A DNA stretch of 64,000 nt, taken from positions 62,001 to 126,000 of IMG/VR virus record IMGVR_UViG_3300031857_013798; one strand, 5' to 3'. Below the pieces are notes generated by a model, which saw only the letters and a list, made by a program, of their open reading frames with translations, had not been told where the DNA came from and did not search any database. This DNA is from a virus. Below, one piece after another: positions 32,856 to 41,735 of the stretch (positions are counted from its first letter, which is position 1; each line of letters starts with the position of its first letter). Both the position numbers and the translations under genes were made by a program.

Positions 32856-33916
32856 GCTATCAAGTTTTTCAACACTGGGATCCATTACAGGTATGCGTGG
32901 TCGGTATGACGTACCCGCCGGATTATTACTATTGGATCCAAGATCGCAACACACGCCAACGTTTCCAAACGTTGGCAGAAGAAACTGAACAAGATTATCA
33001 AGCCCTTATTGCACTATTGCAAAGCCGGTTCGGAATCCGTGTGTTGCGGCCTCAACTGCCTGAGGATCTCAGTGCTTTGAAAATTCATGATCATTGGGTG
33101 CCACCGCCTGTAACTCCAAGAGATTATTTCATCATGATTCATGATGAACTGTGGGTTCCGCAACAGCCAAACAGCTCACATGCTCAAAGAGCATACGCCA
33201 ATCAAACTGAACTGACTTGGACAGAATTTCAACATAGAGATCTTGCACAACATCGTGCTAAATTGAGTTGTTATCAAAACGTCGTTGAGCATGTGTTGTC
33301 ACAAGGCAACACAGTACGACATACAGATCTTGATGTAGTGTCAGGATGCTTTGTGAGTCGCATTGGTCAAGACTTGTATTTTGCCACTCAAAGTTATGAT
33401 GAAGATCAAACACAACTGTTGGCCAAAGTCAATCAACTGTTCCCGCGCACACGCAATCGCATTGTGAATGCTGGCGGTCACGGAGATGCTACCTATTGCC
33501 CAGTTACTCCTGGATTGATCATTAGCCTACGAGATGTGCCAACTTACGCAGACACTTTTCCTGGATGGGAAGTGGTGTACTTGCCACCAAGTGATTATGC
33601 AGACACTGCGGAATTTCGAGCCAGCATGAAGCACAATCGAGGCCGCTGGAACATTCCGGGCTTTGAATCAGATCCTAATCTTGTACACATGGTTGAACAT
33701 TACTTTGAGTCTTGGGTAGGCAATGCTAGTGAAACTGTGTTTGATGTCAACATACTTGTGATAGATCAAAAGAACATTGTGGTATCCAGCCACAATGATC
33801 AAGTTGAAAAAGCCTGTGCTAGACACGGTATTGAAGTTCATGTGTCGCCGTTTAGGCATCGTTATTTTTGGGACGCTGGTATACACTGTATCACAAACGA
33901 CTTGAGTCGAGCATGA
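32852..33916 (+). CDS. Pentein-superfamily amidinotransferase-like protein
   Basis: 354 residues from TTG 32852, overlapping the previous stop. Motifs: GHGDATYCPVTPG (His-x-Asp in an amidinotransferase-type pattern), FDVNILVIDQKN, and WDAGIHCITND with the nucleophilic Cys near the C-terminus. These match glycine amidinotransferase/arginine deiminase-type pentein enzymes, which act on guanidino groups. The substrate is unknown; arginine or a modified base or peptide could be considered. It precedes the replication genes. Confidence 0.7.
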   Translation: MSYQVFQHWDPLQVCVVGMTYPPDYYYWIQDRNTRQRFQTLAEETEQDYQALIALLQSRFGIRVLRPQLPEDLSALKIHDHWVPPPVTPRDYFIMIHDELWVPQQPNSSHAQRAYANQTELTWTEFQHRDLAQHRAKLSCYQNVVEHVLSQGNTVRHTDLDVVSGCFVSRIGQDLYFATQSYDEDQTQLLAKVNQLFPRTRNRIVNAGGHGDATYCPVTPGLIISLRDVPTYADTFPGWEVVYLPPSDYADTAEFRASMKHNRGRWNIPGFESDPNLVHMVEHYFESWVGNASETVFDVNILVIDQKNIVVSSHNDQVEKACARHGIEVHVSPFRHRYFWDAGIHCITNDLSRA

Positions 33917-33944
33917 TAAGATTTCCTGTCAACACACTGTCTAA

Positions 33945-34012
33945 TATAAATATCTGCGAGTCGCTCTCGTTACGAGCATGAATCATGGCTTACCGGCCAC
34001 AAACGGAGAACA
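33945..34012 (+). promoter_or_regulatory. TATAAATA promoter and structured leader of the DNA polymerase gene
   Basis: A perfect TATAAATA at 33945-33952 predicts a start near 33958 and a 55-nt leader. The leader contains a small hairpin around CTCG-TTA-CGAG and the SD GGAGAA just before ATG 34013. T4 gp43 represses its own mRNA through a leader hairpin, so a similar role is possible. Confidence 0.55.
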
Positions 34013-36673
34013 ATGAGTTATATCGACGCACTTTTTGATCGTGAACACGATCGCATACATGTAGTAGAACGCCGCGATGGCGAACGAGTCTACAAGGAAT
34101 ATCCTGCCAACTACATTTTCTATTATGACGATCCTAGAGGCAAGTTTCAAAGCATCTACGGCACACCTGTAAATAGATTCTCATCGCGCAACAACAAAGA
34201 ATTTCGCAAGGAAGTTCGCAGCCAGTCGGGCAAGCAGTTGTATGAATCAGACATCAATCCTATCTTTAGATGTTTGGAAGAGAACTACAAAGACCAAGAT
34301 GCTCCAGAACTGCACACAGCATTTTTTGACATCGAAGTTGCGTTTGATGCAGAGCGTGGATTCTCGCCTGTGGCAGATCCCTTCAATCCTATCACTGCTA
34401 TATCTGTATATTTAGATTGGCTGGATCAGATGATCACACTGGCGGTGCCGCCTAAACATCTAAGCTGGGATACTGCACAAGAGCTGGTGGCCGAGTTTGA
34501 AAATACCATCTTGTTTGAGCGTGAAGAAGACATGATCAAAATGTTCTTGGATGTGATTGAAGGTGCGGATGTACTTACAGGTTGGAACTCAGAAGGTTAC
34601 GACATTCCTTACACAGTAAATCGTACCACAAGAATACTCAGCAAGGATGACACACGACGCTTTTGTTTGTGGGGACAGTTTCCCAAGCAAAGAATGTTTG
34701 AACGCTTTGGCGCAGAGAATCAAACTTACGACTTAGTCGGTCGTGTGCATATGGACTACATGCAGTTGTATCGCAAGTACACATACGAGGAACGCCACTC
34801 ATATAGTTTGGATGCTATCGGCGAGTACGAGCTGGGTGAACGCAAAACACAATTTGAAGGCACACTGGATCAGTTGTACAACCAGCACTTCAAAAAGTTT
34901 ATTGAGTACAACCGCCAAGACACCATGATCATTGCCAAGTTAGACAAGAAATTGCGTTTCTTGGACCTAGCCAATGAACTGGCACACGCCAATACTGTGT
35001 TGCTACAAACCACAATGGGTGCTGTGGCAGTGACTGAACAGGCCATTATCAATGAAGCACACGAGCGTGGAATGGTTGTGCCCAATCGTAAGCAACGCCT
35101 TACAGATGATGACACCCAGGCCGCAGGTGCTTATGTGGCATATCCTAAAAAGGGCCTGCACATGTGGATTGGGTCAGTGGACATCAACAGTCTATATCCA
35201 TCTGCAATTCGTGCCATGAACATGGGTCCAGAAACTGTGGTGGGCCAATTGCGGCAAACCATGACTGATCAGTTGATCAAATCCAACATGGCCAAGGGAC
35301 AAAGTTTTGCGGCTGCATGGGAAGGCTTGTTTGCCAGTTTAGAGTATACTGCTGTGATGGAACAGCAACGTGGTACAGAAATTACCATTGACTGGGAAGG
35401 TGGCGAAGAGTCAGTACACTCTGCTATGGAAATCTGGCACATGATCTTTGACTCAAATCAACCTTGGATCCTTACTGCCAATGGTACCATTCTCACTTAC
35501 GAGAAGAAAGGTATCATCCCTGGCCTGCTGGAACGCTGGTATCGTGAACGACAAGAACTGCAAGCCAAGAAGAAGCAGACCAAGGATCCCAAAGAGATTG
35601 CGTTCTGGGACAAACGTCAATTGGTCAAGAAGATTAACTTGAATAGCTTGTATGGTGCTATTTTGAATCCAGGCTGTAGATTCTTTGACAAGCGTATTGG
35701 GCAGTCAACCACACTGGCAGGTCGAAGTATTGCCAAGCACATGGATGCTCACATCAATGAGTGCATCACAGGCGAATATGATCACACAGGCAAGGCCATC
35801 ATCTATGGTGATACAGACTCATGCTATTTTTCTGCGTGGCCCATACTGGAAAAAGAAGTTGCAGAAGGACGGATGGAATGGTCAAAAGAAATCTGCATCC
35901 AACTGTACGACTCAATTGCTGATCAAGTGAATGAGAGCTTTCCAGCGTTTATGGAACAGGCGTTCCATTGTCCCCGAGACATGGGTGCGTTGATCAAAGC
36001 AGGTCGTGAACTGGTTGCTGACCGCAGTTTGTTCATTACCAAGAAGCGTTATGCTGTGAACATCATTGACTTGGAAGGCAAGCGACTGGATGTAGACGGC
36101 AAGATTGGCAAGACCAAGGCCATGGGCTTGGATCTCAAGCGTTCAGATACCCCCAAAGTAATTCAAGACTTCCTGTTAGAAATTCTAAATAAAGTACTGG
36201 CAGGTACACAACGAGATGAGATCATTGAACGCATTAGAGAATTCAAGTATGAGTTTAAAGAGCGTCCAGGCTGGGAAAAAGGATCGCCTAAGCGTGTGAA
36301 CAACTTGACCAAATATGCGGCAGAGGAAGCACGCCTGGGCAAAGCAAACATGCCAGGACACGTTCGTGCCGCAATGAATTGGAATCAAATGCGTAGAATG
36401 AATTCAGACAACTACTCAATGCAGGTTGTGGATGGTATGAAAACCATTGTGTGCAAACTCAAATCAAATGCACTTGGATGGACATCAATTGGCTATCCTA
36501 CAGATGAGCAAAGATTGCCTGCATGGTTTACTGAACTGCCGTTTGACGATGGGCTAATGGAAGCAACTGTTGTGGATCAAAAGGTCGACAACTTGCTGGG
36601 TGTGTTGGAATGGGACCTTGCGTCTGCTACCAACACAGAAAATACTTTTACATCACTATTTTCATTCGAATGA
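34013..36673 (+). CDS. 43: Replicative DNA polymerase, family B (gp43-like)
   Basis: 886 residues, like T4 gp43 (898). Exonuclease motif I FFDIEVAFD near 104-112; exo II GWNSEGYDIPY; exo III region EYNRQDTM. Polymerase motif A DINSLYPS at 390-397, motif B KKINLNSLYGA near 540-550, motif C YGDTDS at 598-603. It replicates the phage genome with the clamp encoded at 37648. Preceded by a late-type promoter and leader. Overlaps the next gene by 4 nt. Confidence 0.96.
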   Translation: MSYIDALFDREHDRIHVVERRDGERVYKEYPANYIFYYDDPRGKFQSIYGTPVNRFSSRNNKEFRKEVRSQSGKQLYESDINPIFRCLEENYKDQDAPELHTAFFDIEVAFDAERGFSPVADPFNPITAISVYLDWLDQMITLAVPPKHLSWDTAQELVAEFENTILFEREEDMIKMFLDVIEGADVLTGWNSEGYDIPYTVNRTTRILSKDDTRRFCLWGQFPKQRMFERFGAENQTYDLVGRVHMDYMQLYRKYTYEERHSYSLDAIGEYELGERKTQFEGTLDQLYNQHFKKFIEYNRQDTMIIAKLDKKLRFLDLANELAHANTVLLQTTMGAVAVTEQAIINEAHERGMVVPNRKQRLTDDDTQAAGAYVAYPKKGLHMWIGSVDINSLYPSAIRAMNMGPETVVGQLRQTMTDQLIKSNMAKGQSFAAAWEGLFASLEYTAVMEQQRGTEITIDWEGGEESVHSAMEIWHMIFDSNQPWILTANGTILTYEKKGIIPGLLERWYRERQELQAKKKQTKDPKEIAFWDKRQLVKKINLNSLYGAILNPGCRFFDKRIGQSTTLAGRSIAKHMDAHINECITGEYDHTGKAIIYGDTDSCYFSAWPILEKEVAEGRMEWSKEICIQLYDSIADQVNESFPAFMEQAFHCPRDMGALIKAGRELVADRSLFITKKRYAVNIIDLEGKRLDVDGKIGKTKAMGLDLKRSDTPKVIQDFLLEILNKVLAGTQRDEIIERIREFKYEFKERPGWEKGSPKRVNNLTKYAAEEARLGKANMPGHVRAAMNWNQMRRMNSDNYSMQVVDGMKTIVCKLKSNALGWTSIGYPTDEQRLPAWFTELPFDDGLMEATVVDQKVDNLLGVLEWDLASATNTENTFTSLFSFE

Positions 36674-37614
36674 AACTGAGCGAACTTGTTGATTACTTGA
36701 ACCACATTGATGAATTTGAGTTAGGTCAAATTCATCAAGAAGCCCGTCACAGACTTGATGCTGTGATACACAAAATTGCCAACCACAATGTGCAATTTAA
36801 CAAATTTACACAAGGCATCATTGCCAATGGTAACAAAATTAATGAAAGTTTCCAGCAATTCAATCATACCATTGACGCTATACGCAGTCACGTGATTGAC
36901 GCTATGACTGCACAGCATCCAGAATACTTGCGTGAAAGTTTGAGATTGTTCCAGCATGAAATGTGTTATGACACTACCGAACACATTCTTAATCGTAGGC
37001 TACGTTGCGATCCCGAAAGTGCTGAACTACTACAAGGTAGAATTTTACGCTACACAGATTGGCGTGTGCCTGGATTGATTTTCAGACCAGCACTGGAACA
37101 ACACGTGGAGCAATTGGTACCATTGGACCCGTTGTACATGATTGACAACAATCTTGAATTGCTAGAACCTGCCTGTCAAGGATTTACTGAAGAATATCGA
37201 CGTAGACTGAGATTATACACAGCTGAAGAGATTCTAGGCAAACCAATACTTGCACTGTTGCCAGATGCTCAGTTTGGATATTGCTTTGCTTACAATTACT
37301 TCAATTACAAACCATTGGAATTGATATGTCAGTACTTGGATGAGCTGTGGAAAAAACTTCGGCCTGGCGGAGTGGTGTTTTTTACCTACAACGACTGTGA
37401 TCGTGCTCACGGAGTTGCATTGGCCGAGCGCAGTTACATGTGCTACACTCCAGGATCGTTGATTCAAGAACATGCTGAAACATTGGGATTTGAGCTCATG
37501 CATCGTCACAATGGCCCTGCTGACGTTGCATGGTTTGAGTTCCAAAAACCTGGAGAAATAGATTCGCTTAGAGGCGGACAAACATTAGCCAGAATAGTTG
37601 CAAATTCTAAATAA
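36670..37614 (+). CDS. SAM-dependent methyltransferase-like protein
   Basis: 314 residues from ATG 36670 (ATGA overlap with the polymerase stop). Residues 1-120 are helical; the C-terminal half looks like a class I methyltransferase: LELICQYLDELWKKLRPGGVVFFTYND, then an AERSYMCYTPGSL stretch and HAETLGFELMHRHNG. The canonical Gly-rich motif I is not obvious, so it may be inactive or divergent. Its place between polymerase and clamp suggests a DNA-related role. Confidence 0.5.
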   Translation: MKLSELVDYLNHIDEFELGQIHQEARHRLDAVIHKIANHNVQFNKFTQGIIANGNKINESFQQFNHTIDAIRSHVIDAMTAQHPEYLRESLRLFQHEMCYDTTEHILNRRLRCDPESAELLQGRILRYTDWRVPGLIFRPALEQHVEQLVPLDPLYMIDNNLELLEPACQGFTEEYRRRLRLYTAEEILGKPILALLPDAQFGYCFAYNYFNYKPLELICQYLDELWKKLRPGGVVFFTYNDCDRAHGVALAERSYMCYTPGSLIQEHAETLGFELMHRHNGPADVAWFEFQKPGEIDSLRGGQTLARIVANSK

Positions 37615-37647
37615 ACCTGTTAAACTTAAACATTAGGAGTATACAAA

Positions 37648-38370
37648 ATGAGAGATTATCTATTAGACTTAGTACAACACACACACGATCTTGGCTGCAT
37701 TGATTTGATCAAGATTGTAGGCGATGACAAAGCCACACAAATTGTAGGCCTTGCTGAAGACATGAGCGTGGTTGTGGAAGGTGAATTCAAAAATCCACAT
37801 CCAGACTTTGTGGGCACATTTGGCATGCCAAACTTGGCCAAGATCAAAATTCTGTTGAACTTGCAGGAGTACAAAGAAAACGCCAAACTCAGCTTGAGTC
37901 GCCGAGCAGGCGGCGAGCCAGATGGCATCAAGTTTGAAAATGCCGCAGGCGATTTTCAAAACAACTATCGTTTCATGGCCGAAGCCATTGTGACTGAAAA
38001 ACTCAAGACGCCCAAGTTCAAAGGTGTAAACTGGCACATTGAATTTGAACCCACTGTGGCTGCCATCCAACGCCTGCGTATGCAAGCACAGGCCAATGCT
38101 GAAGAACCACATTTCCAGGCCAAGACTGAAAACGGAGACTTGAAGTTTTTCTTTGGTGATCATAGCACACATGCTGGTAACTTTGTGTTCCACCCAGGTG
38201 TAAATGGTCAATTGAAACGTGCTTGGTCGTGGCCTGCTCAACAAGTCATGAGTATCCTGTCATTGACTGGGGACAAGACCGTTCGTATCAGTGATGATGG
38301 TGCTGCCAAGATCACGGTGGATAGTGGCATTGCTGTTTACAATTATATCTTACCAGCACAAAGCAAGTGA
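37648..38370 (+). CDS. 45: Sliding clamp (gp45-like)
   Basis: 240 residues, SD TAGGAG. Compared with T4 gp45 (228 residues) it shows the clamp layout: an N-terminal segment with DLIKIVGDDKATQIVGLA, FVGTFGMPNLAKIKILLNL in the position of the DLNGFLGILSL loop, and a C-terminal half of repeated strands (KFFFGDHSTHAGNFVF, LSLTGDKTVRISDDGAAKI). Identity is inferred from pattern and position after the polymerase. It would tether polymerase and, in T4, activate late transcription. Confidence 0.65.
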   Translation: MRDYLLDLVQHTHDLGCIDLIKIVGDDKATQIVGLAEDMSVVVEGEFKNPHPDFVGTFGMPNLAKIKILLNLQEYKENAKLSLSRRAGGEPDGIKFENAAGDFQNNYRFMAEAIVTEKLKTPKFKGVNWHIEFEPTVAAIQRLRMQAQANAEEPHFQAKTENGDLKFFFGDHSTHAGNFVFHPGVNGQLKRAWSWPAQQVMSILSLTGDKTVRISDDGAAKITVDSGIAVYNYILPAQSK

Positions 38371-38371
38371 T

Positions 38372-39130
38372 ATGTTTAAAAAACCAACAGGACCTAAATT
38401 TGTTGATGATGGTGATCCGGCAGGACCTAACCAAGCTGGGAATGGACAAAGCTATTGCATTGTCAAAGATAATCCATCAAGATGTTTGATTTACGTTCAC
38501 ATTCCTAAAAATGCCAGCAGCTGGACCAAGCATCATACACCGGGATATTTGTTTAACTACCGTACACAAAAATTTTACGAAGATATTCCAACACAATACA
38601 ATATCAACGTTTCAACATGGTCAGAACATTTACAGAATGCCCAGTATGCTGTGATACTTAGAGATCCTATCAATCGGTGGGTGACTGGACTAGCACAGTA
38701 TCTGCAAGGATGGGATCCAGAACATCCATTGCATATAAACAATGTTGATTGGGATATGATATTCGATACTGTAATGTTCGACAGTCACACTCAACCACAA
38801 TGTGATTTTATTAAAGGTATCGATCATTCTAAGATCACTTGGTTACGGTGTGATGATGAGCTGGCCAAAAACTTTGGCAAGATGATGGAACAGTTTACTG
38901 GTACACCGTTTAATCTCACAACAGAAGATCAAGATCCTACCAATGTGTTTAATATTACTAAAAAGATCAACCCCACAGTGACAGAATTGTTCACTACAGA
39001 GTTACAACAAAATATAGTAGATCGTATCAATGAAAAACTTTCAAGCAATCCAGACTATCTAAATAGACTTCGCAGTTTCTATAAAGAGGACTGTGAACTA
39101 TTTGAAACAGTAAACTTTTACCAAGCATGA
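38372..39130 (+). CDS. Sulfotransferase-like protein
   Basis: 252 residues from ATG 38372. YVHIPKNASSW near 40-50 fits the PAPS 5'-phosphosulfate-binding loop (PKxAS/GS), and RDPINRWVTGLAQYL near 97-111 fits the 3'-phosphate-binding region of Golgi-type sulfotransferases. The acceptor would be a sugar or peptide. The APS kinase-like gene at 2650 could supply PAPS. It overlaps the dpdA-like gene by 4 nt. Confidence 0.65.
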   Translation: MFKKPTGPKFVDDGDPAGPNQAGNGQSYCIVKDNPSRCLIYVHIPKNASSWTKHHTPGYLFNYRTQKFYEDIPTQYNINVSTWSEHLQNAQYAVILRDPINRWVTGLAQYLQGWDPEHPLHINNVDWDMIFDTVMFDSHTQPQCDFIKGIDHSKITWLRCDDELAKNFGKMMEQFTGTPFNLTTEDQDPTNVFNITKKINPTVTELFTTELQQNIVDRINEKLSSNPDYLNRLRSFYKEDCELFETVNFYQA

Positions 39131-40665
39131 CCCAAGACGACTTAACTGCCAAGCAATCGGACTACGCTGTGTTCCTTCCGGCCATCAGCGGGTTCTATGC
39201 CACGTTCATAGGCAAGCAAAGGAATGAACCATATGTGGATCCGGCGAGATTGCCTCAGGGCCTTAGTGACATGGAGCAACTTAATTGGCTTAACTCTACC
39301 AAAGCACTTTTCCCTTACCGTTGGTCCCTATACTCTGGAGGGCATGCAAATCTCGATCTTGCTAAACAAGACTGGTCAGAAGACATGGTACGGAACAGAG
39401 AGCCTGGCACAATCATGCTGGGCGACTCTGGTGGTTTCCAGATTGCTAAAGGTGTGTGGGAAGGTGATTGGCGAGCCAACTCAGGTTGTGCCAAGGCTCA
39501 GGCCAAACGAGAACAAGCACTAGCCTGGTTAGATGGTATAGCAGACTATGCTATGACACTTGATATTCCAAGTTTTGTTATCAATGAAAAGAATGGATGG
39601 AAGTCTGGCATTAGCACTTTGGATGAGGCAGTCAAGGCAACACATTACAACAACGAATACTTCATGAAACATCGCAAGGGTGTGGCAAACGGTGGTACCA
39701 AGTTCTTGAATGTGTTGCAAGGTGGTAACCATACTCATGCAGAAGAATGGTATCAGATGATGAAGGATTATTGCGATCCACAAAAATATCCAGATACGCA
39801 TTTCAATGGCTGGGCCATGGGCGGACAAAACATGTGTGATGTTCACTTGGTACTCAAACGTATTGTGGCATTGCGCTATGACAATTTACTTCAAGAAGGT
39901 GTCCATGATTGGATGCACTTCTTGGGAACCTCCAAACTGGAGTGGGCTGTTTTATTAACTGTAATCCAAAGGGCCGTGAGAAAATATGTCAATCCAAACT
40001 TCACAATCTCGTTTGACTGCGCCAGTCCGTTCCTTGCAACAGCAAACGGACAGGTCTACTTTGAAAATGTCTTTGAAAACAACTCAAAATGGTCGTATCG
40101 CATGGCTCCTACAGCCGACGACAAAAAGTACGCCACTGACACACGTGCCTGGGGTACAAGTATAGTTGCCGATGGAGTAGTACCACGTTGGGAAGATAGC
40201 CCCATAAGCAAACTTCTCAAGATGAAAGACATCTGTATCTACAAGCCAGGCGACCTAAATAAAAATGGTAAAGAAGGCAAGACATCGTGGGACAGTTTCT
40301 CATATGCTTTACTCATGGGCCATAATGTCTGGATGCACTTGACCGCAGTACAAGAAGCCAATAGACGTTTTGATGCAGGAGAACATCCTGCCATGATGCG
40401 TCGTAGCACTGGTGACTATGCTTACTTTGAAGACATTGTGGAAGATATTTTCACTGCACCCACAAGAGAACAAGCCGAATCTATTGTTGAGAAATACAGT
40501 ACATATTGGATGGAGATTGTGGGCACACGAGGCTTTAAGGGCAAGAAGACTGTGAATGCTACTACTCAATTCAATGCATTGTTTGAATATGAGGACAGTG
40601 AGTCGGAGCCCGACGAAGTAGATTTGGACAGTGACAAATTGGACAACCTGAGCACAGAAATATAA
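39127..40665 (+). CDS. dpdA: DpdA-like tRNA-guanine transglycosylase family protein (DNA 7-deazaguanine insertion)
   Basis: 512 residues. TGT family motifs: LGDSGGFQ with Asp near 100 (the general acid position), NVLQGG, GWAMGGQ, and SFDCASPFLATANGQ with Asp near 297 in the place of the TGT nucleophile (DCVxPT). The length and lack of the Cys-rich tRNA-TGT zinc site suggest DpdA, which exchanges guanine for a 7-deazaguanine base in phage DNA. An acidic tail ends the protein. FolE, QueD and QueE lie downstream. Confidence 0.8.
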   Translation: MTQDDLTAKQSDYAVFLPAISGFYATFIGKQRNEPYVDPARLPQGLSDMEQLNWLNSTKALFPYRWSLYSGGHANLDLAKQDWSEDMVRNREPGTIMLGDSGGFQIAKGVWEGDWRANSGCAKAQAKREQALAWLDGIADYAMTLDIPSFVINEKNGWKSGISTLDEAVKATHYNNEYFMKHRKGVANGGTKFLNVLQGGNHTHAEEWYQMMKDYCDPQKYPDTHFNGWAMGGQNMCDVHLVLKRIVALRYDNLLQEGVHDWMHFLGTSKLEWAVLLTVIQRAVRKYVNPNFTISFDCASPFLATANGQVYFENVFENNSKWSYRMAPTADDKKYATDTRAWGTSIVADGVVPRWEDSPISKLLKMKDICIYKPGDLNKNGKEGKTSWDSFSYALLMGHNVWMHLTAVQEANRRFDAGEHPAMMRRSTGDYAYFEDIVEDIFTAPTREQAESIVEKYSTYWMEIVGTRGFKGKKTVNATTQFNALFEYEDSESEPDEVDLDSDKLDNLSTEI

Positions 40666-40682
40666 TACTTTTATTTTAACAA

Positions 40683-40716
40683 TTTGATTGACTCAAAATT
40701 GTTCTTGTGTTATAGT
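40683..40716 (+). promoter_or_regulatory. Sigma70 promoter with dyad at -35
   Basis: TTGACT (40688-40693), 17-bp spacer, TATAGT (40711-40716). TTTGA and TCAAA arms flank TTGAC (40683-40697). Confidence 0.7.
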
Positions 40717-40746
40717 GTGTGCATTGTAACAACTTAGGAGTTGGTT

Positions 40747-41664
40747 TTGAATATTCAGAAACTACTTGCACAAGATCCCAACAAAGCCGTTCTAAAGGCT
40801 ATAACGGCCGGTGTAAGATTAGCATTTATGGCCGGCGACTTGCGAAAATTTGCTAATCATGTTAAAGCCCGCACAATCGAAGAACTCAAAGAATATTGCT
40901 ATTACAAAAGATTTTTCAATGGTGGTTTTGCCGCAGGACCTGAATATAACCAGGCGAGCATTTCTGGTGACACTGTGCATTGGAGTAATGGCGGTATCAG
41001 AAAATTTCATTCAGATGTTATGGGATTACAACATGCTACCGGCAATAGCGGTACAGATCTAATCACTGGCAAGGCCATTGGAAGAATGCATGAGCTAGGG
41101 TTGGCCGGTTTATCAGGTGATAACTTTGCCAATGAATGGCATTGCGAGCACACATATCCTATTAAACAAATTGAAAAAGATTTAATTCGAGAAGTGATCG
41201 AAAACAGCAGGAGAGTCAGCCCTAAAGACATGGCTAGATATGCAATGAATCATGCTTTAGCAACGACCGTTCATACGTCAGAAAGAACACACGGTGGTCC
41301 CACTACTAACGAAAATTTACGTCCGTTTGAAAAATATAACGACGGAGTGTTACAGTATGTTGACGGAAGATTCATTGACGTAACCAATGCAACAATACAA
41401 GAAGTAACCTATAATAGATGGAATCGTAATTCTTACTACAAGGAATTTATTTGCTTGTTTGAAGATCTTCCTGATTCAAATTTTGAAGATGTTAGGGAAG
41501 AAACAAAGCAGAGTCTCTACAATATAACTCCTGGTTCGACAGAACGCAAGTTAATCGATTTGACTCCTGAAGCATTAGATGTATTGGCTCAAAATGATCC
41601 AATGGAAATTGCAACCAGATGGTGCCCTGATGCCTTCAAAGATCGTTGGAAAAAGAAGAAGTAA
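40747..41664 (+). CDS. Unknown protein with HNH-like motif
   Basis: 305 residues. TTG 40747 is chosen over TTG 40741 because SD AGGAG ends at 40740 and would touch the earlier start. WHCEHTYPIKQI near 130-142 and HALATTVHTSERTHGGPT resemble the H-x-H/E core of HNH/endonuclease VII-like nucleases, but the match is partial. It has its own promoter with a possible operator. It may be a nuclease or a host-takeover factor; confidence in function is low. Confidence 0.5.
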   Translation: MNIQKLLAQDPNKAVLKAITAGVRLAFMAGDLRKFANHVKARTIEELKEYCYYKRFFNGGFAAGPEYNQASISGDTVHWSNGGIRKFHSDVMGLQHATGNSGTDLITGKAIGRMHELGLAGLSGDNFANEWHCEHTYPIKQIEKDLIREVIENSRRVSPKDMARYAMNHALATTVHTSERTHGGPTTNENLRPFEKYNDGVLQYVDGRFIDVTNATIQEVTYNRWNRNSYYKEFICLFEDLPDSNFEDVREETKQSLYNITPGSTERKLIDLTPEALDVLAQNDPMEIATRWCPDAFKDRWKKKK

Positions 41665-41667
41665 CTC

Positions 41668-41722
41668 TTGCTTTCTCTCTCGTGATCCTGTATACTGTTA
41701 AATATGTATGCAGGATTTCTTT
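41668..41722 (+). promoter_or_regulatory. Sigma70 promoter inside an inverted repeat
   Basis: TTGCTT (41668-41673), 17-bp spacer, TATACT (41691-41696). The -10 overlaps the left arm of the inverted repeat ATCCTGTATAC (41685-41695) / GTATGCAGGAT (41706-41716), 10 of 11 pairs, followed by TTCTTT. The layout copies that at 10793-10841. Confidence 0.7.
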
Positions 41723-41735
41723 ATAAGGCAACAAC

